This document shows, in pieces, positions 36,632-49,379 of a stretch of DNA of 64,000 nucleotides. Source of the DNA: Rapana venosa (taxonomy: Eukaryota; Mollusca; Gastropoda; Neogastropoda; Muricidae); NCBI GenBank assembly GCA_028751875.1, contig CM054153.1, positions 29,537,307-29,601,306 of the forward strand, in the 5' to 3' direction. A program made the translations under genes and the position numbers. Numbering within the stretch: position 1 is the stretch's first letter; every line of letters begins with the position of its first letter. The notes beneath the pieces are model-generated. The model saw nothing but the letters and a program-made list of their open reading frames with translations. It searched no databases and was not told where the DNA came from.

Positions 36632-36965
36632 ATTCTTTTATTTTGAGGATTATGGAATCAGCACTCATGTGCTTTTTTTACATCCAGTCCCTGTTTGCAT
36701 GCGGTTTTGTAAATTTTGTCATTTGTTCCGACCAGCACAATTGGCCTACTCCTCTGAAAGACAGAACAGGTTTTAATGTGAATATACAAAATATTCTGAA
36801 TGACCTCATTTATAGTTTCATCTGATGGATTTTCATGGGGGTGGAGTCAGCACTACCAGAGGGAAAATCCCCTTGAACAAGCATCTTGGGGGTGGCTTGA
36901 ATCTGGGCACAAACCCAGGCTGTCAGATCACGAGCGCAATGCTCTAACCACCAGGCTTTCCCGTC
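36632..36965 (-). repeat. Full-length SINE family A, minus strand
   Basis: On the minus strand the head is 'aagcctggtggttagagcat' followed by 'gctcgtgatctgacagcctg'. The body has 'agtgctgactccaccccc' and 'aggagtaggccaattgtg', and the 3' end is 'tgctgattccataatcctca'. Confidence 0.85.
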
Positions 36966-37106
36966 TTCCTGTGTGTGTGTGTGTGCATGGTGTGTGCGCG
37001 TTTGTGTGTGTGAGAGAGATAGAGAGAGATATGATGACTTAAAAAAACTAAGTACAGAGGGTAAATATATAAAAGCTGTGCCAGTTTTTCATCGACACAG
37101 TGAATT

Positions 37107-37153
<47 letters not shown>

Positions 37154-37213
37154 GTAGAAGATGAGACTGGTGGATTTACGAGTGGGCTTTGTTTGCTCTC
37201 TCTCTCTCTCTCT
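36966..37213. repeat. GT and (CT)n microsatellites
   Basis: GT at 36970-37010, pure CT at 37110-37150 and again at 37197-37213. Confidence 0.95.
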
Positions 37214-37639
37214 GTCTCTGTCTGGATTACACATCTTGTAGACCTTCAAGTTTTTACAGAGGGCAACATAACGTGACCATGCCATCTGGTAATCTGGACT
37301 TTAGGTCCAGAGAAATGTGGCTGCTTTGTATTTATTTTTCATTTCTTTCTGTACAAACGTACAAGAGGTAAAAATGGAAAAACAGGCCTGCAACTGAGGA
37401 CCGAGGTAGCGGTGATTACCTTTGGTTGCTCCTCTACGTTTTTGTTTTTCTGGGGAAGTTTGCTGTGGCAGTTGGTGGTGAAAATTGAAATCGAACCTGG
37501 GACCTGTGGCCTGGTGCAACGACAAGCAATGCTTGGTTCTCGAATCTTCGGAGTCAACATAGGGCCGGTATGTAAAGAGGAATCAGGCCATTACAGCCTA
37601 GTGAGCCCTCACTGACTGACATTCATCTCCCATGGCTGG

Positions 37640-38330
37640 ACCGATGACCACAATCTAATGGAGATGAAAGAAGACGTCAGGGGGTCTCTGAGGGGAGTGT
37701 TACACACGCTGAAGGACGAGTCACGGACCTCAGAGAAGAATGTGCAATCTCCTTCGTGTGGAGAACGCTGAGCTCTGGCAGATGAAAAGAACGCATGAAC
37801 TGGAGAAGAGTAGTGGATGGAAAGGAAACGGAAAGGAGACGACGACTTGGGAAAACAGTCCAAGCGCAACAACGTCATCATCCACGGACTCCACAGGCCA
37901 GAGAAAGGAGAGTCAGAGGAGGCTGGGAGGCTGCTGTCAGGGATCTCTTCACGGACAAGCTGGCGCTGACGCACATGAGGTCCCCTTTCGACTTGACATG
38001 CACCATCTTAATCGTAAGCCCAACTCTCCGGTCATAGGGTTGCTGCACTTCTTTCAAGGACAAGATCAATGTTCTGAAGGCAAGGGGAAAACTGAAGGCA
38101 TAAGGTCTTCATTGGGTGAGGACTTCTCGTGGAGGTGCGGGGGAAATCAGAACGGTTTACTGACCCTCACTTTAAAAAAAAGCAAAAGTGAACAGAAAAG
38201 GTGGCCATGGGGTTTGATCACCGGGTCATTGAAGGGTAAAAAGTTTTTGTGGATTAGGGAGGGGGAATTTAGAGAGAGAGAGCATAGAGGAATTGGCCCC
38301 CGCCCTTCATGTGGGGAACTTCTTCCTTCG
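37640..38330 (+). pseudogene. LINE ORF1 remnant (L1-like coiled-coil, RRM and C-terminal domain)
   Basis: Three frames together recall an L1-type ORF1 nucleic-acid chaperone. A coiled-coil-like stretch includes RVENAELWQ (frame from 37740). A KRNNVIIHGL motif, typical of the start of the RRM-like domain, is encoded near 37865. A C-terminal part near 38050-38270 resembles FKDKINVLKARGKLK and EDFS...EIRT...KGKKFLW. Frameshifts separate the pieces, so the gene is dead. The 206-codon frame at 37740-38360 joins only part of it. G+C is about 50%, higher than in the endonuclease/RT region downstream, so it may belong to the same element or to a separate insertion. Confidence 0.65.
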
Positions 38331-38839
38331 TTAACAATTGTTTTTCCCCCTCTGTGTTAAAGGGAACTCAAGAGGACACGACACGGTTGGTTAAAATCTG
38401 TGAGCACTAGGGCCATAATGGTGGCATGTAAAGCTGCAGTGCTAGTATCAAGTTTCACGTGCTTGTGTTTTGCGAATATAATGACAAGTGGGCAGTGACA
38501 GCCCTGCCAGTGCATGTTGTTCCGAATGTGTGTAATTACGCGTTGTGATGACAGGCATTCTCCAAACCATCTATTCCTCCCTTCCCTTGTAAAAACGTCG
38601 TTCCAAATTTTGCAATGGACATATTAATGGTGTATACCTTATGTTTCGTTATAAAGATTTCCTTTCTTACCTTCGCTCTTTGACTTCATGGTTTTGATGA
38701 AAACTTATTTGGAACATTCATTGCGACTTATTCAATGAATTATGCAAGTTACTATAAATCTGCTGTTAGTTTATTACACATGGTCGTTTAGGTGGTGGTA
38801 TTGTGTGTCTTCATTAAGAAAGTGTATGCTTAATAGTTC

Positions 38840-39450
38840 AGTGCATTGATGTTGACTACTCCAACAGTTTGGTTGTTCTAATAGATAAGGAATGTTGGTA
38901 ACACTGAGAAAGATATTTTGTATCTTTGTGTATTTGTGCCACAGAGGGATCTCCTTTTTTACTATTTTGATGTTGATTGTTGGTATTAGTTACTGGTAGA
39001 AATGTTTGGACTGACTGTTTGCTGAAATAGGTTGATGTATTCATTTTTTTGTCAGGTGACTTAATAGTAGAACAGCTGATGTTAGACCCAACAAATGTGT
39101 CAAATGAAAATATTATGATTGGTTTTAATATCATACAAGAACAAACCAGTAAATATGAACAGAAAGTATCATGATAAAGTACAAATACTTATGGAAAATC
39201 GCCTGTGATTTTATGTTGTAACTTTATGATTTATGTATTCATAATGGTGTATGGTGAGGGCGACCTTTATGGTTGTATAATTACATATCAGAATCCGGCA
39301 GTAGTGTTAATGATTATTTCTGTCATAGTGATGTATTTGTTGTTTATCACTCTCTATCGCCAGCTTACAGTTAAAAGACAGTATTTGACTTCAGATCATA
39401 TTGCATGTGGGTACTTTGTTTGTGTAAACCTTTGTGACAGAAACTGATGG
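38840..39450 (+). pseudogene. LINE 1: APE-type endonuclease remnant
   Basis: Pieces in different plus frames match the apurinic endonuclease domain of non-LTR retrotransposons. They include VDYSNSLVVLIDKE near 38852, PEGSPFF-like near 38942, and GDL-NSRTADVRPN near 39056-39095 (one base deleted within the usual GDLNSRT motif). An ILCCNF...EGDLYG block at 39205-39265 follows, then the SDH motif at 39391-39399 (TSDHIACGYFVCVNLCDR). Internal stops and frameshifts show it is inactive. Confidence 0.72.
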
Positions 39451-39783
39451 GTGGCCGAATATCTGTAATGAAAAACCTAACAATAAATAAGCTTGTGTGG
39501 GATGAAAATAAAAATGGAAAACTTTATTTCATTAATGCAAAGTGAGGAACTCAGTAAGGTTAGAACTAGCTGAAGCCTTATTGACACATAAATATTGACG
39601 AAGCAGTAACCCGTTTTATAACCAGGTCTGATACAAAATGCTGGCTGTATGACAAAAACAATTTAGAGACCATGGACAGCCGAGGAGGTTGAACTGCTAT
39701 GATAGTGAATGCTGAATGGCAGGAAAAACTTACGTAAACTTCTTTTAAAGTTAGCTGGACAGTCTAAGTGATGTAGTAGCGCC

Positions 39784-42070
39784 ATGATTTTTGTGTACGT
39801 TGCAAGAAGAGAGTATAAACACATGTTAATGCTCAAGGAAAAAATGCAAAAAACAAATAATAATGCATTGTTAGATAAGCTCTTGTCATCAGTTCGAGAT
39901 CAAAAAGCAGTTTGGGCTAATGTGCGCAATGTTCATTTAAGAGAAAATTTGTTAGTAATAGTTTTACAGAGTGAGAAATTATCAAATTGGCTATCATCAT
40001 TTTCATAAAAATCTACTTGAAAGGAAAACCATGAAGAAGATCATGTACAGTTGATGACTCTGATACCTATTTTAAACCGACCTATTCTCAAAAGAGAGGT
40101 CATATTAGCATTGATGAAAACTAAAGAAAAGAAAGCAGCTGGTCAGATGGTGGAGTATTGGAGGAATTGTTTTAAAACTGAAGGTGACTATGTTTTTGAA
40201 TTCTTTGTAGTGTTTTTCAATGCTTTATTTCAAAAAGGGGTTTTTCCACCAAAATTTGACAGAAGGCATTGTTCGTCCTTGGTACATAAAAGGTGATAAT
40301 AAGAACACCTAATAATTATAGAGGCATTACTTTAAGAGACATTAGTGTAAGATTTTTAGTACAATCAAAACATGTTTACAAGAATGGTTGTGGGAATACA
40401 ATATCACTGGAGAAACATCAAGCTGGTTTTAAAAGGAAATTATTTCCATCTACTGATCACCATGTTCACTTTGGTTAGTCTTTTGATCAAAAACTGTTCT
40501 CTTGTAACAGGAAAATTTTATGTAGCTTCATAGATTTTGAGAACGGATTTGATTCTTTTAAATATGGGTTCTATTCTTTGGCAGATTCTCATTAAAAAAT
40601 GGTATTATCGGGTAAAATGTTTTAACTGTATCAAAAGTATGTACAATAGTGTTTAAGTTAAAGTTAGATTTGGTTTCAAATAACTGACAGATTTAATTGT
40701 TTGTAACTTATTGTGTAAAACAAGGTGACGCTTTGTAGTCCAGTTCTATTTTCTTAATTCATCAATGAGGATTGTACTGAGGTTATTAAAAATGGGAAGA
40801 CATTATGGGGTTGTTATTTAATCACGAATATCTTGAAATCCATTTTGCTTTTAGCTGATGATATGTTTTATAGGTGAACACATCAGTTATTGGTTTACAA
40901 ACGAAACTAATTAGTTTACAAAAAGTGCACAATTTCTATGGATCTTGACGGTACATCTTAGATAAAAGATAATATAATGTATTTTGAAAAAGGTGGTCAT
41001 CTCTACAGCAAGGGAAAATGATATACAATGGTGTTGAAAAGGCCTAGTGGTAAATGCATACAAATATTTAGGGTATTATTTCTACAAGACTTGCTTCACA
41101 TTAGCATGTAACGACTTAGTAGTTTAAAGCCAGTTTGCTGTCATATGCATCATGACGAAATTCGATCCCTGAATAAGCAGCTTAGAATTGTTTTTTAAAA
41201 CTTGTTTTGATTCACAGGTTGACCTATGCTTTTTGTATGGGTGGCGAACTTTGGGGCTGGATAATGCAGCTCGTCAGTGCGAACAAGTTCATTTTGTTTG
41301 CATGAAAAGTTTCTGGGGGTTGAAAGGAGAACCCCAAATGACTGCGTTTTATGGAGAAACAAACAGAAATCCTATTTATATCAACTATGTTTATACGCTG
41401 TATTCGTTATTGGTGAAAATTGTAGTGATGGAAGATAAGTTAGATTACCAAAGAAAGTTTAATGCTATATGAGTTGGATTGTCAAGAGGCTAAAAGAAAC
41501 TGGGTATCAATATTGTTGTAGATTATATGAAAAATGGTTTGGTGTATGTATGGGAAAATGGAGAGTTCAAACTGTTAAAAGAGTTTTTCTACCAGTTTAA
41601 AGAAGATTGATCTTATGCAGATGGCTAGAATGGGAATTCCAGGTAAAAACAGTGAGAGGTTTAGCATATATAGATCTTTTTGCAGGTGTTCATGACAGGA
41701 AATTATATCTGGATAATGGATCTAGCGACAAACTTTGATAATTTATTATGACCAGGTTTAGATTTTGGCATGTGAGGGAAATTGTACACACCAAAATCGC
41801 TACAAAAACATATTTATGAATTGAGTTTTGACTTGTATTGTTTATAAACTGGAAATGCGGTGAAACACATTTCTGTTGTGTTGCCCTATTCTCAGTAAAA
41901 AAGGGTCTAAGAGCCACGGTATATACCATTGATTAAAATTTTTTTTACAAATACCCTTTGCAGTTTGTCGTGTTTTCACTGTTGTTATCTAATGTAACGA
42001 AAATATTGTCCGTAATGGTATCGATCTATTTATATATGGCATTCAAATTACGATCAAGTGCTGACTTAGT
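39784..42070 (+). pseudogene. LINE 1: reverse transcriptase remnant
   Basis: This continues the endonuclease remnant on the same strand. Recognisable parts are KTKEKKAAGQ (about 40100), NYRGITL (40314-40334), HQAGFKRKLFPSTDHH (about 40418), and FIDFENGFDS around motif A (40528-40557). The catalytic LLADD is near 40847-40861. The C-terminal region LYGWRTLGLDNAARQCEQVH (about 41233) continues to GETNRNPIYIN (about 41352). The second Asp-Asp is intact, but stop codons and frameshifts interrupt the frame throughout. The 94-codon frame at 41188-41472 is the longest surviving piece. A short 3' untranslated region ends near 42187 at 'gaataaacatttcgtcgaat'. The family is a non-LTR element; the exact clade is not assigned. 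Confidence 0.85.
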
Positions 42071-42289
42071 AAGTTTGTTAATGCTGTGTGTATTATGAAG
42101 TGATTTCATTAATATTTCCTGTGGTACTCTACCCCTTATTAGGGGCAATCGGCCTTTCTCATGAATAAACATTTCGTCGAATCCGTAATCTATTTCTCTC
42201 TCTCTCCCTCCCTCTTTATGACTATTTATACACAACCACCCACACACAGGTACCAGGGAATAAATTAAAATAAAAAGACAAGCACCCAA

Positions 42290-45200
42290 TCAGTCTAGAG
42301 CACATAGCGTTTAATTCGGCTATGACATAAAAATCAAAGATCCAAGTATGATCTTGCATTATGAATGCACATTCAACGTCTTTCATGCAATTCTCATGCC
42401 CCTTTTGGGGATTCTGGGTGCTCTACTATCACCAGCAACCGTTTGGTTAGAAAATATTGTGGATTCAAAAGCTTGGACTTAATTGAAGATGGTAGAGTAA
42501 CAGAATCTGAAGTTTTAAGTCACAAACCAAGTGCTATTGATTTACCATTATTATCTCTCCAGGTTTAGCTATCAATTGCAATTGGGAATGTTGATGAGGA
42601 TTGTTTTGGAAAGTGATCATTGCCCTATATTACGTTGTCATTTGAGCCCTTGCAATATCAGACCTAATCACATATTGAGGTTAAATTTCCTAATTTCGAT
42701 TTAAATTGGTGATGGAGTTCTTTTCAATTCATTCTTCAGGTACTGTATTGAAAGGATCGAAGTGATGATGTAGATCAGTTTTATTAAATTTTGTGGCAAA
42801 GCTCAACATGCAGCGGAGGTTTTCTATTCCCCAAAACACAAAAGCAAAAAGAAAGGGAATGCATACGGGCAATAGGCTGGTGGACTAAAACATGTGAGGA
42901 TGCAGTAAACCATAAAATAGAACGATTCAAAATATGGTTAAAAGATCAATAGAGAAAAACTTTATTTGTATGAAGTATGCTAAAATCAATGTAAAAGAAT
43001 AATTGTCTCAGGCAAATATAAAAACAGTATTGGACAGAATTCTGTATAATTGAAAGTATCTGAATCCAAGGATTTACATAAAGTTTGGAAGAAAGTTAGT
43101 GGAAATGTACAATGGATTCAGCTTCAACAATCCATTCAACATTTGAAAATAATAGATTTCCAAAGATAATTGAAAAAGCAGAAGCTTTTGTTTCATGTTT
43201 TCAGGTAATAGTTCCATCAGTAAGAATCATTCAAATATGAATTAGAAAGCAAATAAATCAGACAAATGGTCATCTTATAATGCTGATTATTTAAATTTCC
43301 CCATTCAATATGATGAATTTAGTGAAACTTTTGATTATTTAAACATAACAAGGGAGATGCTGTTGGTGTGATGGTATATCTTATCAATTGATGCGCTCTT
43401 ATGCCTTTATAATGGAAAAGGTTACTCTTTTCATTTTTCCAGGATAAACTGTTGGGATTAAATGCGCTCTACCTAAAAATTAGGAGGCAGATCGATTGTA
43501 GTCCCAATCCTGAAGAAAGGTAATACTGCGGTCATAGATAGTTAGCTAAGGCCATTGCTCTTTCGTCTCATGTGGGTTTTTAAAGTAATGGAAAAAAATT
43601 ATAAATAAGAGTTTAATTCATTTTTGTAGAAATGTATATGATGATACCCAACAATCAGGTGGTTTGCGAAAAGGGAAGATGTTTTCTGACCACTAGTTTA
43701 AACTAACACTTCAAATTGAAAAAGCAATTTTCCAAACGAAAAAGTGATAGCCACATTTTTTTGTTGTAAAGAAAGCACTTGATAGAGTTTGTCAAGATCA
43801 CTTGCTTACATAAATTAAAATACATTGGTATTATTGGCATATTATATAAATATCTGCAAAATTTTTTGTCAGATAGATCATTTTGCACTTAATTAGGTTC
43901 AGTGTGTGTACTATTTTTAAAGCTATCGACTTGGGTATATACCACAGAGGGATCAGTACTGGCACTATCTTGTTTTCGATTTTGTAATGATCTCCCTACT
44001 CTTTTGTCACCTATTTAACTTAGTTGTGCAGTATGAGTTGATATTGCTATTTGGATTAAATTACGTCTCTTAGGAAAAATCACGAAAAAGAGAGTTGATC
44101 ACTTATGTTGAAAAATTATCAGGAAGGAATTTAGATTAAATTCTGTAGTTATATGAAAAGAAAAACAGGATTAGAATTATCAGCAGAAAAAAAACGTGTC
44201 TTGTTGCTTTTTAATAACAGGTGACAACGCATTTTAAAATCCAAATATGAATTAGAAGCGAAAGGTGCGTCAATAAAACTAGATGTCAAATTCTTCGGTG
44301 TATTTCTTAACTAGAAAGTTGAATTGGAAGAGATGGCACATCTGACCAAATGATAAACTTGAAGCCTAGGGAAAAGACTTAATTTCCTAAAGATAATAAG
44401 TTCTAGGGCATGGAGTAAGACACTAACGACTCTGATAAACATTGGCTCTGTCCTTGGTACGTTCTCACATTTAATGCTAGGGACAGAAGTTTACTTTTTC
44501 TGCTGAGATTATCACTAAAAAATTAACAAAGTCTAGAACAGTAAAGAAATTAAGATAGCTCTTGGTGTTCCGGAGCAATGCAAAATACTCAGCTATACAT
44601 ATACAAAGAAGCTCATTTACTATCGCTTTCTGTCAGCGAAAACTTTGGCAGTATCAAAATATGTGGTTGTAGTATCTCTATTCCAAATTCAGTAAAAGAG
44701 GAAATTTTTTATTAATCAAGACACTGCTTTTCCTAACGGGCACGCCAATATTATCATGTCTGCAGCCAATTAAAATTAACAGACACATTTATGAACGGAA
44801 AAACTTTTTGATCATCGCTATATCAACAATTCATTTTTACGGATTGTTCCAATTACTCCGGGAAATATTTCAGCCTAAATTGACATTGACTACACGAAAT
44901 AAAGACAAAATGAAGATCAAAATCATTTCACCGTTGTTGTAAAAAGTCACTTAGAAAATAATTATTCTAATCACTTAAAAAGTGTATACTGACGGAATCT
45001 GACTTAGAAACAGGCAAAAGAGGTGTGCATATGTGATTCGACTTTAACAAGTTCAATAAATCTTTTCATTTAGGACAAAATTTTTTCTTTTTACTTCTGA
45101 ATTATTTGCAATTCTATTAGGCTTTGAATTTTTTGTTGATACTGCTATTGATGTTTGCCAAATTTGTTTTGCGTTGACTCAAGGCAGTGTTAAAGGAATT

Positions 45201-45400
45201 AAAAGTCATTGCATGGTAAAATAAGGATGATATTTGTATTTTGAGCTAAAATTCCTGATACATTCTATTGCAGCAGAAGGCTCGGCATAACTTTTTGCTG
45301 GATCCTCACATGTGGATTTTATCCCGAATGAGCTGGTTGTTCTGTGGGCCAAAACAAGGTGCTCTGATTATCAGTACTGTAAGTGTTTGATTCTAATCTT
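42290..45400 (+). pseudogene. LINE 2: endonuclease, reverse transcriptase and RNase H remnant
   Basis: This is a second, different LINE on the same strand. The endonuclease C-terminal half shows a GDFNAHS-like NAHSTS (42363), PSAIDL (42527-42544) and SDHCPI (42612-42629). The RT domain shows QQSGGLRKGKMFSDH (43649-43693), a KKALDRV block near motif A (about 43767) and KAIDLGI (43918-43938). The catalytic ADD before IAIW (about 44035) is destroyed. An RNase H domain follows, with VYTDGI (44982-44999), SELFAILLGFEFF (about 45093) and SHVDFIPNE near 45305. An RNase H domain downstream of RT is typical of I and Jockey-type elements. Dozens of stops and indels make it dead. Confidence 0.82.
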
Positions 45401-45774
45401 GCATTGTCGTCTATGAAATGAAATTATTCTAAGTTAATGAATTGCATAACATTCAAAGATTATAGAAAAAATTTTCACAGTTTCCTTGCCCACGGAAATT
45501 AGAAATTTCTAATACATAAACTGAGATTAAATGCATGGATTACTTAAATATTTCAAAAAATGTAACATGTTGTTGTTCAAGATCCACTGTCAGACTCCAC
45601 CATTTGTTGTATTGTTTGCCCAATTCTTCTGACATGTATAAAGGAGAGGTTTTAGATATTTCATAAGAATATGGCCATAGTTCAAGAAGTTTTTTATATG
45701 ACTCTCAGCAATTCATAGTGTCAGTTGCTGAAGTCATATATTTTCACCAGTAAAACCTTTACCTGTAATTACAA

Positions 45775-45885
45775 TATATATATATTATATATCTATTTAT
45801 TATATATGTAATAGATATCTATATATTTATATATATTGTATATCACATATATCTATATTTAATATTATGTATATATTTATATACT
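45775..45885. repeat. AT-rich ATATAT/TATCTA repeat
   Basis: About 110 bp of TATATA, TATCTA and TTTATA words with many internal self-complementary stretches, just downstream of LINE 2. Confidence 0.9.
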
Positions 45886-46680
45886 TATGTGTGTGTGGTG
45901 TGGGTGCATGTAGGGGAAAAGAAAGAGCGAGTGAGGAGAGAGGACGAGAGGAGAGAGAGAGAGAGAGGTTGCGGTGTCGTATGTGTAATAATAGGTACTT
46001 TGGTGTGAATGCGGGGTGTGGTAGAAATCACCAAGTAGTGAATCTAGGACATTAAACAAAACAAAACAAAAAAACAAAATCATGCAAGCCTGTGGGGGAA
46101 AAGCATGGAATCCTATCGATCTATCTATACCTATTTTTTGTATAGAAAACACAACAGAGAAAATCTGTGATGACTGTTCTACATGTGAGGTTGACGGCAG
46201 ACTACCAAATCCTACATTGCCAATATTAATAAGAATCAGTGGTCTGGAGCGGACTACAGGAGATTGTAGAACAACAAAATACAAAAACAAAAAGAGAGAA
46301 TTGTAGAACTCAGCAGAGAAAGAGAAAGATGGCAAACCCTGGTGGAATTGCGTGGAGCTCCTACTGACAACAGCAGCAACGGAGACAGTTCAGCTGGGGT
46401 GAGATTTGGAGTTTTTTTCTTTGTTTGGGGATTTTTTTTTCTTTGGGGGAGATGGGTGGTGGTGGTGGTTGAAATACCCTATGTGTGTTTGTCCTCACTT
46501 GACTGCTCACAGCCAGTTGCAATGGGAAAAAAATTACTTTTGACACAACATCTTCCCCCCAACCCACCCACCCACATTCAACTAAAATCAGGATTCAACA
46601 ATTCATAGAACTTTCGTAAGTGGAGAATAATCAAGTAATACTGAGAGGTAACCAGTTGGAATGAAAATTCTATCTATATT
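45886..46680. other. Non-coding DNA, no gene seen
   Basis: GA-rich patch at 45915-45970, then unique-looking DNA. The frame at 46082-46306 (74 codons) has no recognised domain. Confidence 0.4.
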
Positions 46681-46682
46681 TT

Positions 46683-46872
46683 TTTGAAGTTGGAGTATGG
46701 CCTGCCTATATGTCGCGAGGTACTTAAAAAAACAGTCAAAACACGCAAACTTCTCATTCTGCGGGCAATTTCAATCTCGCAGTGATTCCCAGGTGGGATG
46801 AGAGAGTCAGAGAGCAGAATCTGGGTGACCCCCAGAGTGTTCAGCTGGGGAACGCACAACAAAAACAGCAAC
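46683..46872 (+). repeat. Dispersed repeat family B, 3' part
   Basis: Shares 'gaagttggagtatggcctgc', 'acacgcaaacttctcattc', 'tcccaggtgggatgag' and 'gctggggaacgcacaac' with the copy at 10478, and ends in an AAC-rich tail. Confidence 0.8.
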
Positions 46873-47189
46873 AGACCTTCACTTTTTTTTTAACAAGAAT
46901 GGTGAAACTTTGCATATATGTAACTGTTTGCCCACCATGACGAAGATGGCCACATTCCAAATGCAGGAATACACAAATAGTAAAGGTCTTTAAGCACAGT
47001 TTGCTGTCCAGCTCTTGGCCATGCTATTTGCCTCTGGTCCATTTCAGCATTGTCACAAATCTTGGATGCTGTCTTTAGTCAAATGCGGCACTAAACAAAG
47101 TTGATGAGTCACTTTGGTGAGTAGATCTGGGTTGCATCATTTAGAGGTAAAAGGGTGTCCCATACACCTGCGTGGTCAGTAAAGAGGCG
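46873..47189. other. Non-coding DNA
   Basis: Unique-looking sequence leading into the minisatellite; a SINE 3'-like word ('gcccaccatgacgaagatgg') occurs near 46930. No gene. Confidence 0.4.
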
Positions 47190-47775
47190 AGGACCATTAC
47201 ACTTAGAGGCACCCATTATGCTAGAGGCGGCACCATTACATAGAGGCGGCCCATTTACCTTCCGGCACCTTCAGCTAAAGGGCGGGCACCCATTTACAGC
47301 TAAAGAGGCGGGCACCCATTTACAGCTAAAGAGGCGGGCACCCATTTACAGCTAAAGAGGCGGGCACCCATTTACAGCTAAAGAGGCGGGCACCCATTTA
47401 CAGCTAAAGAGGCGGGCACCCATTTACAGCTAAAGAGGCGGGCACCCATTTACAGCTAAAGAGGCGGGCAACCCATTTAACTAGCTAATAGGCGGGCATA
47501 TCCCATTTACAGCTAAAGAGGCGGGCACCCATTTACAGCTAAAGAGGCGGGCACCCATTTACAGCTAAAGAGGCAGGACCCATTACAGCTAAAGAGGCGG
47601 GTACCCATTTACAGCTAAAGAGGCAGGCACCCATTTACAGCTAAAGAGGCAGGCACCCATTTACAGCTGAAGAGGCAGGCACCCATTTACAGCTAAAGAG
47701 GCAGGTACCCATTTACAGCTAAAGAGGCAGGTACCCATTTACAGCTAAAGAGGCAGGTACCCATTTACAGTATTC
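47190..47775. repeat. 26-bp minisatellite, about 22 units
   Basis: The unit is GGCGGGCACCCATTTACAGC plus TAAAGA (26 bp). The left edge (47190-47280) is degenerate and the middle is nearly perfect. The right third switches to GGCAGGCACC and then GGCAGGTACC variants. It has no spacers, so it is a tandem satellite and not a CRISPR array. Confidence 0.97.
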
Positions 47776-48640
47776 CAGGTAGAAGAGGTTAAAAGCATCA
47801 CACTCTGGAAATACATGCATTGTGTAATGCTCAAAGAACCCAAAACCTTGATAACCACAAATTGTCAACATCTGTACATCTATCATTGTCCTTTTCAAAT
47901 TATGGTCAGTCTATCACAGTGGAAAAAAAACTGATGCCAAAGACCATGTTTGCTTCAGTTTGTTTTCATATATTTATGAAAACATTGTGATATCACAGTT
48001 ACATGCACAATTTTGCTTGAAAGAGACTGAGATGAGAGAGATAGATTGTAATATCACAGTCCTGTGAGAGAAATGAGAGATTGAGTGGAATCACTTGCAA
48101 CATTCGAAAGATAACGAGAAGAAGCTGAATATGTGCGTCTGACAACCCACCACACACCCAACTCCCTTCAAAAAAAGATGATCATGACAAAAATATTCTG
48201 GACACGAGCACAATAATTTAACATGAAAGGTTACAACACAATGAAAAACAAATATACTGCGTGAAACAAACAGGCAAGGAAGAAGTTTGTACGCTTATAA
48301 GCAAAACGGGGGAGGGGAGAGAGGGGGATGAAGGATGATACAAGCAGGAGATTTGATACAAGCAAGTCTTCGGAACGCCTTACAACCCAAATAAAAACAG
48401 ACAAAACAAAATCTAACCAAACAAATTCCAAACTTCGCCATCCCCTCTACCCCCTAACTGTAAACATTTTATAGTCCAACAAAAACCAGGTATGAAACCT
48501 GACACACTGTTCAGATTATTTAAAAGAAGTACAAGATAGAATAAATGAACAAATTAATGAATGTATGATTTATTTATAAAGCACATAAAAAAAATCTCCA
48601 CACTGACTGATGTGATCAAAGCGCTGGAAGATAAGGAAAC
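47776..48640. other. Non-coding DNA, no gene seen
   Basis: Unique-looking sequence; the 66-codon minus frame at 48231-48431 has no family signature. Confidence 0.4.
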
Positions 48641-48649
48641 AGATGAGAG

Positions 48650-49045
48650 GATGGGGGCATGGGATAACCTAGTGGTTAGAACATTGCACTCATGATTTGA
48701 TGGCCCGGATTCAAGCCACCACTGAGGCACCTGTCTGAGGACTTTTTCCCCTGAAGGTAATGACTCTATTCCCCCCAAAAGTCCTTCAGATGAGACTGTA
48801 AACCGAACAGGAAGAATATTTTACGCACAAATTAAAACCTGTTCTTCCTTTCTGATGAGTAGGGCCATTGAGTGCCAGTAGGAAAGGGTGAAAAAAATAT
48901 TTTTAAACACATGCACGTTAATGTCAAGTTTAGACATCCCTGAAGCAGGAATACAGCTAATGGTGGGCAGAAAGAGCCGCATACGCAAAATCACACTATT
49001 GGTGAACCTCTGAGCTCTAGCCAAGGAATGAAATAAAAAAATAGG
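48650..49045 (+). repeat. Full-length SINE family A (type 1 head)
   Basis: The head is 'gggataacctagtggttaga' with a degraded B box 'ggattcaagccac'. The body has 'ccttcagatgagactgtaaa', 'agtagggccattgagtgcc' and 'gaacctctgagctctagcca', and the tail is A-rich. Confidence 0.88.
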
Positions 49046-49136
49046 AGGAGGATGGGGGAAATGGGGGAGGAGGCAGTGTTAAAAGGATATGAGCCACAAA
49101 CTAACACACTGAAACACATTATGGACACAAAACACA

Positions 49137-49190
49137 TGCACGCACGCAAGCATGCATGCATGCATACACGCATGCACACATACCCACACA
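49137..49190. repeat. GCATGCATG / CA alternating repeat
   Basis: Alternating purine-pyrimidine with GCATGC and CACGCA words. Confidence 0.85.
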
Positions 49191-49379
49191 TATCAGAGAC
49201 ACAAATGAACAGAGAGAAAAGAGGGAGAGAAAGAAAGAGCAAGAGAGGCAGACTGACGAGACAGAAAGATCAGCTTGAAAGAAAAGTTCCTTTTTTACAT
49301 TGTTTTCATTATTGTAACAATAGAATGATAATGATTGTGGTTATATCAAAAAATCTTTCAATATAACCACACACTGTGA

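Noticed and set aside
37740..38360. 206-codon plus-strand open frame as a host gene
   Set aside because: It joins pieces of different frames of an L1-like ORF1 remnant; the conserved motifs lie partly in other frames.
47190..47775. Regularly spaced repeats that might suggest a CRISPR array
   Set aside because: Units abut each other with no unique spacers, and the context is an animal genome with introns and SINEs.
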